Assembly: GCA_013396915.1 (NCBI GenBank)
Contig: VWZL01001346.1
Span: 62,090 to 126,089 of the forward strand
Direction: 5' to 3'
DNA: 64,000 bases
Origin: Stercorarius parasiticus
Lineage: Eukaryota > Chordata > Aves > Charadriiformes > Stercorariidae
The notes below the pieces were generated by a model, which was given only the letters and a program-made list of their open reading frames with translations, was not told the DNA's origin and searched no databases. Positions 54,131-64,000 of the stretch are shown here, piece after piece (position 1 is the stretch's first letter; each line of letters opens with the position of its first letter). The translations under genes were made by a program, and so were the position numbers.

Positions 54131-54299
54131 CATAGAATCATAGAATGTGTTGGGTTGAAAGGGACCTTTAAAGGTCATCTAGTCCAACCCCCCNCTGTCT
54201 TCATAGGAGAGGTGCTCCAGCCCTCTGATCATCTTCGTGGCCCTCCTCTGGAACTGCTCCAACAGGTCCATGTCCTTCTTGTGCTGAGGCCTCCAACAT
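54131..54299 (-). mobile_element. Younger CR1 nested in old CR1, collapsed at an N
   Basis: Minus-strand CR1 with a well-preserved 3' end ('atagaatcatagaatgtgtt', 'aaaggtcatctagtccaacc'). Directly after the N at 54194 it continues with 'ctgtcttcataggagaggtg', 'cagccctctgatcatcttcg' and 'ccaacaggtccatgtccttc', sequence that in the 27365-28390 copy lies about 330 bp further in. Host CR1 resumes near 54298 with no obvious target loss. Confidence 0.9.
54194..54194. other. Single N hiding roughly 330 bp of CR1
   Basis: The CR1 sequence on the two sides corresponds to positions near 28327 and near 27995 of the plus-strand yardstick copy. The join falls exactly on the N, as at 34834. Confidence 0.75.
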
Positions 54300-54451
54300 T
54301 TGTTGTCCCTCATCCAACCACCACATACCAATGTGAAAAGTCTAGCTCTGTCTTATTGATAACCTCCTCTTAAGTACTGGAAGGTTACTATAGGTCCCAT
54401 CAAAGTCTTCTCTTCTCCAGGCTGACAAGCCCAGTTCCCTCAGCATATTAT

Positions 54452-54944
54452 TCTCATACTGTATCAGGGCCCCGAGCACAGTGAAAGGCCTTTAAAGGCT
54501 CAGGGGCTCTGTTTGAGCTCTGCCTTTGGCCTTCAGTCCCTGCAAAAGCTATGCTGTAGGTGTGCCTGTCTCCAGCCATGCTTGTGTATGGTCATGGACC
54601 CTGCTGATCCAGGCCCTGACCCATGGTGTGACTTCCTCACTTGACGTCAGACCTGCTGCATGACTGTGGACCTGCTCTGTGATAACTGGACTGTGTCTGA
54701 CCCCAATTACCATCACTGGGCCTGATCCTGACCTGCTGATTCACTTCTCAACTTGATCTTGGACCTGCCTTAGCACCACAAACCTGCCTGGCAATCTGGA
54801 CTCTTGCTTGGCACTGGCTGCCTGACTTGGTACCACGGGATGGGACCCTGGCTGGTAGGGTACCCGTCTTGCCAGCTGGGTTACTACACTCAGCTCCCAG
54901 CTCCCCATTTCTTACCAAGGGCCATGTGCTCCGGACCCCAGCAG
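54452..54944. repeat. Unidentified interspersed repeat inserted in old CR1
   Basis: About 490 bp with no CR1 similarity, bounded on both sides by pieces of the same CR1, so it arrived as an insertion. It is rich in 'ctgac', 'gacctgct' and 'ggac' phrases. It shares 'gctatgctgtaggtgtgcct' with slight changes, and the preceding 'gagctctgcctttgg...ttcagtc' block, with 60080-60560. The style recalls avian LTR sequences, but no family can be named. Confidence 0.5.
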
Positions 54945-55155
54945 TCACAGTAGCCCTCCATTGGACTAGCTCCAGTTTATCCATATCTTTCTTGTCTCCA
55001 AGAGCAGAAAACTGGATGCAGTATTCTAGACTCTGTCTAACCAATGCTTATCACTTCCTTTGGTATACTGGTTGCAGTCTTATTTAATATGGCCCTGCAT
55101 ATTGTTGGCTGCCTTTGCTTCAGGGCACACTGCTGGCTCATGCCCAACTTTTTTA

Positions 55156-56900
55156 AAGCGTTCTCGTCTCTTTTGATGCATCAATAAATGTAGTGACATT
55201 CTTGCAATATAGAAAACTGATGGGGCATCAGTCACTTGCAAATACCACAGTACTGAAACATGACAAAAGTGAAAAACTGAGATGGGTTTTCAGTTGTCAA
55301 ACCCAAGTGCAACAGGAATGTTAATGTACTGCTTTTAAAGCAAGCAGACTCTTCTGGTCAAAGCCCAACCAACTCTATACCAGCTCTCACTGGGTAATAC
55401 TGAGATAAAGTCTTGGATTCTCTAGTGCAAACTGCTAGTTTCACATGTGCCACAAATACGAAAGTAACACCTCCAAGCACTGCTGCAGCCTTAGTATTTT
55501 TTTGCTACTTCATTTTGTGCTGTTCCCATGTTTCACTTCTTTATTGCAATGTTTTAGTTTGTGCATTTGGGAAGAGAGGGTTAAACAAAAAAAACCACAG
55601 TTGTGTTGGGAATATCCTCACGGACAGGCTGAGGCTTGGCATGCTTTGGAAGAAAGTAACTTAAAAAAGTAAGGAAAGCAAAGACTGGGATATGCATCTC
55701 TGCTGGCTATTTTCTGTTAAAATTGCCACAATAACTAAGATAATACTGACATTCCCAATTAACCTCTAACCCCCCAAGACAGATGAACAGGATCATTCTA
55801 ACCTCAGAGCTTTGTCTGAACAATGCAAATGATGCTGCACTAGTTATATTCTGACCCCAACGTTTTCTCATACAGCTTTATTCATGAGAATTAGTTTTGA
55901 AGGAAGTATAGATGCCTAAAACCAAATTTGCCATAAGTTCCACAGCCCCATTATAGAAAAGGCCTTGTCTGTAGGATTTGCAATTTGAACAGCACAGGTC
56001 TAAAAATGTGAAAGGGAAAGATATGGAGGCAGAAGCTATGTTAGCTCCACCAGTTTTCATTCTTGGAGCTCACAAAAAATGCAAAATGGAAGCGAAAGCC
56101 ATAGAACTTTAAGGACTGGCTTTTTTCCTTGGTGTTATCAACCACATGCACATCACACTGATAATTTATCTTTTGATATTTTTTAAATTATTGAGTGCTA
56201 ACTTGGCTACTCTGCTGATGTAACTCATATGAATGCATTTCTTCAGTGGCTATTATCCTTCGCCATTATACGTTCTGGCTATAAAGAATTTCACCTATCA
56301 ACTTAAACAAACCATTAAAACTACCTGTGGCACCCATTCCTAAGAACTTTCCTACAGTAGTATGTTAAGTTTTGGCATCCACAGGTAAAGTTTAGGCATA
56401 TCTAGAAGTAATAGCACAAACAAGCCTCATGATTTGACTCTCATGGCTGTTCTGGAGATTATCCAATTTTTTCCTAGTCAAATCCGAGGAGACTTACCCC
56501 AAAGCCTTAAAATAAGTTCAGTGCAGTCAGGTAGGAAAATCAGGTGCCCCCATTCCTAGCCCTGTGGTTCAAACCACAAAACTATACAGAGCAAAAGCAC
56601 AGAACAAAAGAGCTGATAAAAGGACTAAGTAAAGAAAGGCAGCTTTATTCACCCTTGTAGTCTAGTTTTCCCCCCAAACAGCATTCCCATACCACAGGTC
56701 CTCCTCTCTGCCCACCAGAAATCTCTGGAGCTGAAGGCCTTTTCGAGAGGGGCAGAGCTCATGGAGCTCCCACCTCCCATCAGGAGCACAGCGACAAGCG
56801 GATATCCAAGATTCAGCAAGAAAAGTTTCCAAAAGTTTGAACACGAAAAGGCAAAGCTGGAGCCAAGTTTTACGTAAGAAGGGGGCAGGCAGGCACTGTT
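55156..56900. other. Unique sequence flanking the CpG island
   Basis: AT-rich sequence without recognised repeats or genes. Near 56493 a GGG/GTAAGT-type minus donor is present, but no adjacent exon is convincing. Confidence 0.4.
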
Positions 56901-57140
56901 GGCACAATTTCTGCGGGCGCCTGCCGACAAGAGCTGTCAGCCGTCCCGCCAGCCGTGGGATTGCTCCCCCATCGCCACCGGGACCGCAGCCTCCCTCCTG
57001 CCACCCGGGCTTCCGTCCCGCAGCCTCACGCGTTCTCTGTCCCTCGCGGGGGCTTCTCCGCGCTCCCACCCACCCAAGGCTCGGTCCGGCTCTGCGCCCT
57101 CACACCCTGCTACAGCCTCGGGGGCTGTGCAAGGGGAGAA

Positions 57141-57158
57141 NNNNNNNNNNNNNNNNNN
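57141..57158. other. 18-N assembly gap in the CpG island
   Basis: A run of 18 undetermined bases in GC-rich sequence. GC-rich promoters are a frequent cause of sequencing dropout, so first-exon sequence may be missing here. Confidence 0.85.
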
Positions 57159-57369
57159 GGCAGGGGAACTCTCGCTGCTCCCGTTAAGAGATGGGCAAGG
57201 CGGGCTCCTCAGTAGAGAGCAGGACCGCGTACGCAGACGCCGCTGGGCTCGTCTCGTCCCTCTGAACTAACTTTCCTGTTTCCGCAAAAAATTATACAGA
57301 CCCCAGGAGGGCTGGGGGGAGGGGGGGGATGTTACTGTTTTCTCCACATGCTCCTCACCCCTACGAGCC

Positions 57370-57370
57370 N
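57370..57370. other. Single N in the CpG island (possible collapsed gap)
   Basis: One N about 210 bases from the 18-N gap. By analogy with the Ns at 34834 and 54194 it may conceal an unknown length. Confidence 0.55.
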
Positions 57371-57424
57371 GGACACGGATCCAGCTCCTGCCAGCGGAAA
57401 CGGGAGGAGGGGCTCGGACCGGCG

Positions 57425-57553
57425 CTACCGAGCGGGGAGGAGCTGGGGGCGCTGCCCAGGGGAGGCTCCAGCGCCGCGGAAGAAGGGAGGGAGGGCCGCC
57501 GGCCCAGTCCTCCAGCGCGCCTCACGCCGCCCGGTGCCTGAGACCGCCGCCAT
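57425..57553 (-). CDS. Possible first coding exon start (unidentified, speculative)
   Basis: On the minus strand an ATG with G at -3 and G at +4 opens a 42-codon frame beginning MAAVSGTGRREAR. The first 30 bases before a possible GGC/GTGAGG donor would encode MAAVSGTGR. The MAA- start, Ala/Gly/Arg richness and CpG-island position are typical of vertebrate first exons, but GC-rich DNA yields such frames by chance and I cannot match the peptide to a known protein. If it is real, its gene runs leftward and most of this window is intron. Confidence 0.22.
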   Translation of the reverse strand: MAAVSGTGRREARWRTGPAALPPFFRGAGASPGQRPQLLPAR

Positions 57554-59159
57554 CCCGCGCCGGATCCCCTTTCTGAGGGCTTTGCCAGAAGCCTGCTCGT
57601 CCGGGGCCTGTCCCGCTCCCTTTATCGCCCACGCACCCCACGGGAGCCCCCCGGAACCCCAGGGGCATCCCTCGCCTGCACCCTCCCAGAGTTCGCGGGC
57701 TGCGCCGGGGCTGACCGCCTCCCTCCCTCCCTCAGCTGCCTTCCCTGACGAGAGGGGCCTGCTGTTGAGCGCTTCGCTGGGTTCACGCAGGCAGGGGCAG
57801 TAGCCACGTTAAACTGTGAGCCGGCAGGAGGCTGGGATGAATGTAACCCACTGGCGGCTAGACCGCTGCTGCAAATGGCAAACCCGCGGCTAAGCTGCTC
57901 GTTAGTCCCAAGCCCACAAGTGCCAATATATTGCTGTGGCTCGTAGCACAGCGGGTAAGCTTGTCTGAGTGTTCGCCTGAGCTCTCTGCCCTGGCAGGAG
58001 GAGGCTGCAGTCTGCATAGCACGTTATCTGTGTTGCTACGTGCGAGAGGGCCGTGCGGGAGATCCTCTGAGATGCTGCAGAAAGTCCCCACCTGCCTTCC
58101 CCCTGGGTATCAGTGGAAGTGCAACAAAAAGTTAACCAACTTCAGACACTGTCTCCAGCAGAAGTGTCTCTCGAATCTTAACACAGCTGGAGAAGGTTCT
58201 GGTGCAGACCACGAAGCAAAGTGTGGCAGGGGGAAGTGGCCTAGAATTGGGGCAGAGATACCTACGTGAACAGACCAGTGCAGTTATGGACATGGGCCTC
58301 CTGGGGGGGAACCGTATTTTACAGTGTATGAAGAGCAACTCAAGGCTATTCCGTAAATATCTCTGCATAAGGAAGATCTGTTTCAGATTCCTACGTCCCC
58401 TGTGTATTCTCATTTCCTTCCCTGGTGCTGCTGTTGTTGTCGTGCTTCTTAATTCAAGGGCACGTTCACATCAAATACATTCTCTCCTACCTTCCATTCT
58501 GTCCTATGTGGGTTTTTACAAACTGCTTGGTTCAAGAGACTCTTGAGCGTCCTGGTGGTAGTGCTGCCAACAACACAACTGCCACCTGCCGCGTGTTTGT
58601 TCCTCTCTCCCCCAGAAGAGAAGCATGTACAGCAGCTTTCTGTTCTTCATTTATTTATGTACAAAAGTAAACAATGTTGCTATGTGTTTACCTTAAAGCA
58701 AGCAATGAAGGAAATCTGTCTTGCAATGCACCAGGAGATAGAAAGACCAGCGGAGAGAATTTCATTTGGTTCTTTGATTCTAGGCTCCAAAAAAGGTCCA
58801 CTTCCCAGATGCTGTAGCTCTAATGCAGTAACTGCATTGTACCTGAGGACTGAAGGATTGGCATTCCAGAATTGTTGTCAATCTTTAAATAACTCAGGCT
58901 CAAACTTTGGAGATAAAGAACCACTTCCTCAAAGATGAGTGGTGCGTGAAGCCAGTAGACAATGAGGACAAGTTTGACAGTTTTGGCAGTGGCGTTACTG
59001 TTGGTTGGTTGGTTGTTGTAACAGAGACAGCATGATGTTGTGTTCTTTACCTGTTGGCACAAGCAACAAGCAGCTTTATACCCAGGTATATAGTATTTCT
59101 GTAGTTCAAGTCAGAGTGAAAGATGAACAGGTGAAACCAAGTCATCATGTGGAGTCTAC

Positions 59160-59203
59160 CTTGGAAAGAAGGTAAAAAATGCTTGGAAAGAAGATAAAAA
59201 ATA
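59160..59203. repeat. 22-bp tandem duplication
   Basis: The unit 'cttggaaagaaggtaaaaaa' plus two bases is repeated once head to tail with two mismatches. Confidence 0.85.
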
Positions 59204-60079
59204 TATGGGAGCTTTGTATGAACTTGACAATCACTTAGGGAAGAATTTGAGGATCACTCTGAAACTGGGGACAGGAGTTGCTGATACTGCAGATGCACTT
59301 TCTACCAAGGAGAAATGCACTAGGCTGCAAATCTCTCTCAATATACTAGTAAGCTTAGGAAAGTTACCTCATTAGACTTTTGTTTCAGCTTCAACTAGCT
59401 GTCTTCCACGTGTGACCAAATCTAACATGGAAGCACTCTGATGTTTTCCATACAATGAGGAACAGAAAGAGTTTGCAACTCTTCAGTTGAACCTATGGCA
59501 TCTGACCAGCAAACCTAAAGGCTACATACAGTTTTTGAAAACAGCTTTGCGTAGCTGCATTTCAGGCATCTAGAAAGGGACACACAGCTTTCCAGTGTAA
59601 CAGACAGACTGCTTTGGGTCCCAGCCACCAATTTCAGATGAAATAATAGCATGACAATGTACTGAATACTGTGGGGAAATTAGGGAGATATTGAAAATGA
59701 AAGTAGGTGCTTCTCGTTTTGGCAGAAAGAAATCATCCATCTAGACTGTAGTTTTGCTATATTCACGTTCTTCCCATCATTATTGCTGTATTGCCCATTT
59801 GAAGGAGGTGAGTGGGGTGCTTTTTGTTAATGATGCACTGCTTATTTTTGTCAGAATGAGCACCAGTACTTCGTGGCTCACTTAAGGGGCCAAAAATGGT
59901 AGATCACAGATCTGGAGTCTTGACTAGTTGCTGAATCAGCATGTTAAATTACCCAAATGCAGGCAAAACATGGTTACCAGCGTAGTAGATCTGGATCTGG
60001 TGTCCAAGAGGTTTGTCCAAAAAAGCAGATGTTTCCAAGGTGTGGGACACACCGTGATGGGAGGGGAAGCTGCTCTTGG

Positions 60080-60560
60080 GACCTTCAGTGCACTAATAGG
60101 CCTCCAGTGCCCTTGACTAGCTCTACCTGGGGTTTCAGTCTGTGTACCTACGCACTGCTCATTAGCCCAGGAGCTTAATCTATGCTAAGGTCTGGGCACT
60201 CCAGTCATTATCTGAACTATGTTGTAGGTTTGCGTGTCTAGTCCTGGGCTGACTTCAGCCCTGACAGGGCCTTTGTCTGATGGTGACTGGATTATCAATG
60301 GAAACTTTTGCAACCCTTGCTCTGCTTACCTGCTTATGGGACTATGGGACTATACCTCAGTCTGTGAGGTTACTGACAGAGCTGTGTCCAACCTAAGCTT
60401 CTGGCTAGCCTTCCCTTGTAAAGAAGCCCTGCTCTTGCTGTTCCATCACAAGCATGTCAGTTGTCTGCTGCCTTGCTACTTGGTTTTGATGTAGACTGTG
60501 CTTGCAGGATTGATGACACTGCATGACTCCCTGGCAGCTTCTTGGAGGTTCAGCACATGT
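60080..60560. repeat. Unidentified interspersed repeat related to 54452-54944
   Basis: Shares an ordered series of short matches with the insertion at 54.5 kb: 'aggcct', 'agctctacctggggtttcag', then 'tatgttgtaggtttgcgtgt' and 'gccctgac'. This copy has about 70 extra bases between the second and third blocks. It also contains a 9-bp tandem pair at 60336-60353. The same orientation and order argue for common descent, but divergence is high. Confidence 0.4.
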
Positions 60561-62898
60561 TCTCTCTGCATCTGCTGTAGCTTTAGAGCATGTTTGAGGG
60601 TGTTGTCCCCTGTCTGAACCAGTTCTTATTCTTTGCTATCACCACTCAAGCTCTTCAACTCCATCTGGTCCAAGATGTCAAAGAAACAAGGGAAAATGAG
60701 CTGGATAATGGGGAATAAAAAGTCACTGGGAAACCATTGCACCAAAGGCTAAAGCAGGTATGTAATACTCAAGGAAATAATCATCCTTGGGTATAGATAC
60801 TGAAGTAGAAAGAGATTTAAATTCAATCCCTACCTCTGCCTCTAGGCCTACCTACATGTTTTCTTTGTTGGCAATGTCAGCTTAAGAAGTTCCCACCCCT
60901 TCATCACAGATAAATTAATGAATTCAAATGAACTTGTCTTACCTGAAGCGTCTCTTTTGGTTTTGAAGTGAAGTGAGGGCTCCTGTCTTACCTAGTTCTG
61001 TGTTGCTCAGACCCATGGTCTGTTGTGTCTTATCTCAGAAGACTATCTTTAAGTGGAATCATTTCAGTCATAGAGTTTGACATGATTCCACAAGCAGATG
61101 TAGCTGCACAATTGAGGGCTGATATACAGAAGCATGTGGGTTCAAAAAGAAAGAAGCCACAGTTGAATGCAAATTTTTGAGCTGCTTTTTTCTAAAGAAA
61201 GCATGGATATTTAGATCCCTGTTTTGTTCACTTTATCTTCTAATGCCTCAGTGTTGTGGTTGCAAAGTTATCAGGGGAATCAGCTTTTGCTGTTTTCTCC
61301 TTTGATTTTACAGCAAGTTAGGCTAAGGTTAATATTTCTAGTATTTCTGCCCCAACAGAAATTACACTCTGATATCCTCATTTATTGTTGGTTGTTTAGA
61401 GTTCAACTTAGCCTTTCCTTTTGAAAATGGGCTAGCTTTTTTTCACAAATGCTGCTTTTTGGTGTTTGCTTTCCTTTATTTTCAGCAAAATTGCAGCTGG
61501 CTCTTAGTTCTGATGTACTGTCTGGTTTCTTCTGGTGAAATTCCAATAAAGGACCCCTTGGGGACAGAGATCTACAGTCCTTTCAGTCTTTGAAGTATTT
61601 TTGCATGGATCTCACCCAGTTTGCAAGGGGACAGAACCCTTTTAATCCAGATCAAAATTTCCAGTACTCACAGCTTTATTAAATCTTCTTCATCTGGTAG
61701 CCTCCATAAAAGTGAGCTCTCCCAGACACATGAATTTTCTGTTTGCTTCTCCACTGAGTTTGAAAGGTAGGTAGATGTCTCTTGATGAGACATCCTTATT
61801 GACACCAAGGAGCTGTGAACTCCAAGAGCAAGAGTACAAAGGAACACTGCCAGAGAAGAGGCTTTCATTGCTACTAAGTGAGAAAAAGACCTGCGTGAGT
61901 GTCCCTAAATTGACTGTCCTAAAATTTAATCTGTTCTTTGGCATGTTGGCTTGTATTCATTGCTTTGGCAACATCTTAAAACTGTGCTACTGTGGTTTTA
62001 TTCATGATCAGATGATGGACTAACTAGGCTTCTAGGGCTCATCTCCTTTAGGGACAACTCCATGGGGTCTGCTGTACTGGTATAAACTTGCAGTGGATGC
62101 ATGCAAGGCACCAGGCTCATGTTTGCAGAAGGGCACTAATACGCATCACAAGCAATTTTCCATCGCTGGAGACTAAACACTGCCCTTTCTCTGTACAGGC
62201 TTCCATTTCAAAACATATTTGTTGTCTGTGTTGGCCAAAAATACTTTTCCCAAGAGTCAGTCTTTTTTCTCATTAGTGAGGTTTTATTTGATTTGTTGTC
62301 TGCTCCATGCATGGTTCACAGATCGGGAAGGAAATTGCATAGGGCTGAAATAGGCAGTTGCATGCATCGGTAATGGACTGTAGCCAGTGTGCCGTTCATA
62401 CCTACGTGGCCGACTGTGGGGGCTGGTTAGTTTGCAGAGAAATAGTTAATTCAGTCCCAGGTGGTTTGGTCACCTTGCTGTGGCTAGCAGGGGCACCTGA
62501 TGGGGAAGAGCACAACTGTGCCTGTGTGGCTTTTTCATGTGTAGCACTGAGCAGGGATTTCAAGATGCTGTTTTCTACGTGTTTGAAGTACTTGGCTTGT
62601 CTTTCTCCAAGCTTGACTGATTCTGGTTACCAGCCATACAGTTCTTATGGAAAGCTGTTGGCATCTGTGTTCTGTGTTGCTGTTTGGAAGTCAGTTCTTG
62701 AAGGCGTTTGTGTTGGAGAGCGTAGCCACAGCGGGAACTTTGTGCACAGGAAGATGTAGATTTTGCTTAACAGGTGCAAAACTTGCTCTGTCCTTTACTA
62801 GCCACTTTTGGCTCCTGCACAGAGGTTAACAGCACTAGCCATGCACAGTCCTTAAAAGCAGCCTCTGAGAGTGCAGAGTCTGCAAGATTGGGGGAGGG

Positions 62899-62916
62899 TG
62901 TGTGTGTATGTGTGTA
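62899..62916. repeat. (TG)n microsatellite
   Basis: About nine TG units with one interruption. Confidence 0.85.
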
Positions 62917-63344
62917 ATGATATTCATTATATATAAAAAATAAATTGACTCCTTTTCCCATAATAAGAACCAAACCATCTTTCTCCAGCTCTGACTTCAT
63001 GGTATCATCTTTGCTACCCTCCTTTCCCACATCCTTTCCTTCCCAGGCTTCAAACCACAGGTTATGACCTAGATGCAGGCCATGAGCAGCAAAGTGCAGT
63101 GTGCATGTCGGTGCAGAGGCAGTATCACATCAGCTGCTCCACAGTAAATACTCCCTGCCCCCTGCCCCGTGGGGGGCCTTCTACATGCAGACAGAAACCT
63201 GCACTTGGACAGTTACAACAGATCAACTGGCATGTAATAATAGGAATTGCAATTAAGTCCCCTCCCACATTAAATTGATTGACCAGGCCCACTGGGACTC
63301 CAGTGGTACAGAGCTATGTGTTGTAAGGCTAGTCCTAGTGCAGT

Positions 63345-64000
63345 TTGAGCGCAAAAATCAGAGGACACCACTGACTGGAAGCTACCCAATGTTATCCCAA
63401 TCTACAAGAAGGGCATAAGGGAAGACCTAGAAAACTACACACCTGTTAGTCTAACCTCAGTACCTGGAAAAATTATGGACAAGAACATACTGGGGGCTAT
63501 TGAAAGGCATTTAAAGAACAATGCAATCATAAGGCACAGTCAACATCGGTTCGCAGAGGGCAAGTCCTGTCTAAATAATTTGATATCCTTCTACAATAAG
63601 GTCACTCACCTAGTGTTTGAAGGGAAGGCAGTGGATGTAGTTTTTCTGTGTTTTAGTAAGGATTTTGATACTGTCCCTCACAGCATCTTTCTGGACAACT
63701 TGTCCAACTGTGGGATGAGCAGGCTCACGATGCACTGGGTGAAGAACGGGATGATGGGCAGGGCTCCAAGGGTTGTAGTGAATGGGGCTACACCTGACTG
63801 GCAACCAGGCACCAGCAGGGTTCCTCAGGGCTCAATTCTAGGGCCAGTTCTGTTCAATATTTTTATCAATGATCTGGATGCAGGTGTTGAATGCACCAGT
63901 AGCAAGTTAGCTGATGATGCCCAACTGGAAGGTGCCGTTGACTCTCTTGAGGGACAAGAGGCCTCGCAGAGGGACCTGGGTAGACTGGAGCACTGAGCAA
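63345..64000 (+). mobile_element. CR1 LINE, RT domain, near-identical to the 25.6 kb copy, cut by window end
   Basis: Plus-strand CR1 starting upstream of the RT core ('ctgactggaagctacccaat', encoding the [15 protein letters not shown] region) and open through 63475-63996. Landmarks: [49 protein letters not shown] (the first catalytic-aspartate region), [20 protein letters not shown], and LADDAQLEG holding the ADD catalytic pair. A TGA at 63994 ends the frame at the same place as in the 25.6 kb copy. The element continues beyond the window. The RT core residues look intact, but the shared stop makes an active full-length product unlikely. Confidence 0.95.

Larger units (their letters stand above)
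53960..55155 (-). mobile_element. Old CR1 LINE carrying two insertions
   Basis: Diverged minus-strand CR1 in three pieces. 53960-54130 has the 3' part ('gggcaacctgttacaacact', 'atctggcttgaacttc'). 54298-54450 continues with 'cttctccaggctgacaagcc'. 54945-55155 has 'ggatgcagtattctag' and 'gggcacactgctggctcatg'. The first break holds a younger CR1 in the same orientation, the second an unidentified 490-bp repeat. The pieces are in correct CR1 order, so one ancient element was hit twice. No usable reading frame remains. Confidence 0.82.
56910..58060. promoter_or_regulatory. CpG island, probable promoter
   Basis: The only strongly GC-rich region in the window, with dense CpG from about 56910 to 57800 and a weaker shoulder to about 58060. 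Around it the sequence is AT-rich and CpG-poor, the normal state of methylated vertebrate DNA. GC-box-like G/C runs are frequent; no TATA box stands out, as usual for this promoter class. An ATG in strong context reads leftward (57553) and a CGG/GTAAGC donor reads rightward (exon end about 57953), so transcription could go either way or both. Two assembly gaps lie inside it. Confidence 0.75.
58061..63344. other. Sequence right of the CpG island, no gene recognised
   Basis: Mixed-composition DNA, somewhat less AT-rich than the left side. It contains a 22-bp tandem duplication (59160), a repeat related to the 54.5 kb insertion (60080-60560) and a TG microsatellite (62899). Overlapping frames at 58202-58546 and 62358-62759 show no recognisable domain. 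A rightward gene from the CpG island could have introns here, but I found no convincing exon. Confidence 0.4.

Noticed and set aside
57329..57803. Several overlapping plus-strand frames in the CpG island (up to 151 codons)
   Set aside because: GC-rich DNA has few stop codons. The frames span an undetermined base and read as proline/alanine/arginine-rich noise.
62358..62759. 133-codon plus-strand frame
   Set aside because: Overlaps another unrelated frame (62647-62829), and has no domain or recognisable peptide.
1..64000. tRNA, rRNA, CRISPR arrays, bacterial operons, integrated phage
   Set aside because: No A/B-box pair, no conserved rRNA blocks, no regularly spaced direct repeats with spacers, and no prokaryotic gene organisation. 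The sequence is plainly vertebrate nuclear DNA.

Overview
The window is vertebrate nuclear DNA, almost certainly from a bird. It carries at least thirteen fragments of CR1, the non-LTR retrotransposon typical of birds and other sauropsids. Several end in the diagnostic CR1 3' tail (ATTCTATG-type units) preceded by the usual 'aaggtcccttccaac' block. The rest is AT-rich, stop-rich sequence interrupted by microsatellites, with one CpG island. I see no bacterial-type genes, operons, CRISPR arrays, rRNA or tRNA. I recognise no complete protein-coding host gene. Almost every open reading frame is either retrotransposon remnant or chance.

Layout. 1-3.85 kb: no recognisable gene. 3.85-4.76 kb: a CR1 on the minus strand. 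4.8-11.8 kb: AT-rich unique sequence, a G-rich tract and an undetermined base next to a homopolymer. 11.8-12.5 kb: CR1, plus. 14.65-15.33 kb: an LTR-like or other interspersed repeat with degenerate internal repeats. 21.38-21.87 and 22.51-22.70 kb: two short minus CR1 3' ends. 25.63-26.81 kb: a relatively young plus CR1. 27.1-27.3 kb: a much older LINE relic resembling L2-type reverse transcriptase. 27.37-28.39 kb: plus CR1. 34.6-37.8 kb: a CR1 cluster that includes a CR1 nested inside another CR1. 39.6 and 42.6 kb: two short related relics that may be old LINE 3' ends. 41.1-41.6 kb: a block resembling a 3' UTR on the minus strand. 49.06 kb: a CR1 stub. 53.96-55.16 kb: an old CR1 carrying two insertions. 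56.9-58.0 kb: the CpG island, with assembly gaps. 60.08-60.56 kb: a diverged relative of one of the 54 kb insertions. 63.35-64.0 kb: a CR1 that is almost identical over 344 bp to the 25.6 kb copy and runs off the window.

Functional reading. The CpG island is the one convincing sign of a host gene promoter. It has a strong-Kozak ATG reading left (minus) and a good splice donor reading right (plus), so it could be bidirectional. If a gene is transcribed leftward, most of the window would be its introns. A few short splice-flanked open segments and a minus-strand 3' UTR-like block fit that idea, but none matches a protein I can name and all are low confidence. The most informative content is the retrotransposon stratigraphy: nested insertions, near-identical copies, and single-N positions where about 330-360 bp of CR1 is missing.
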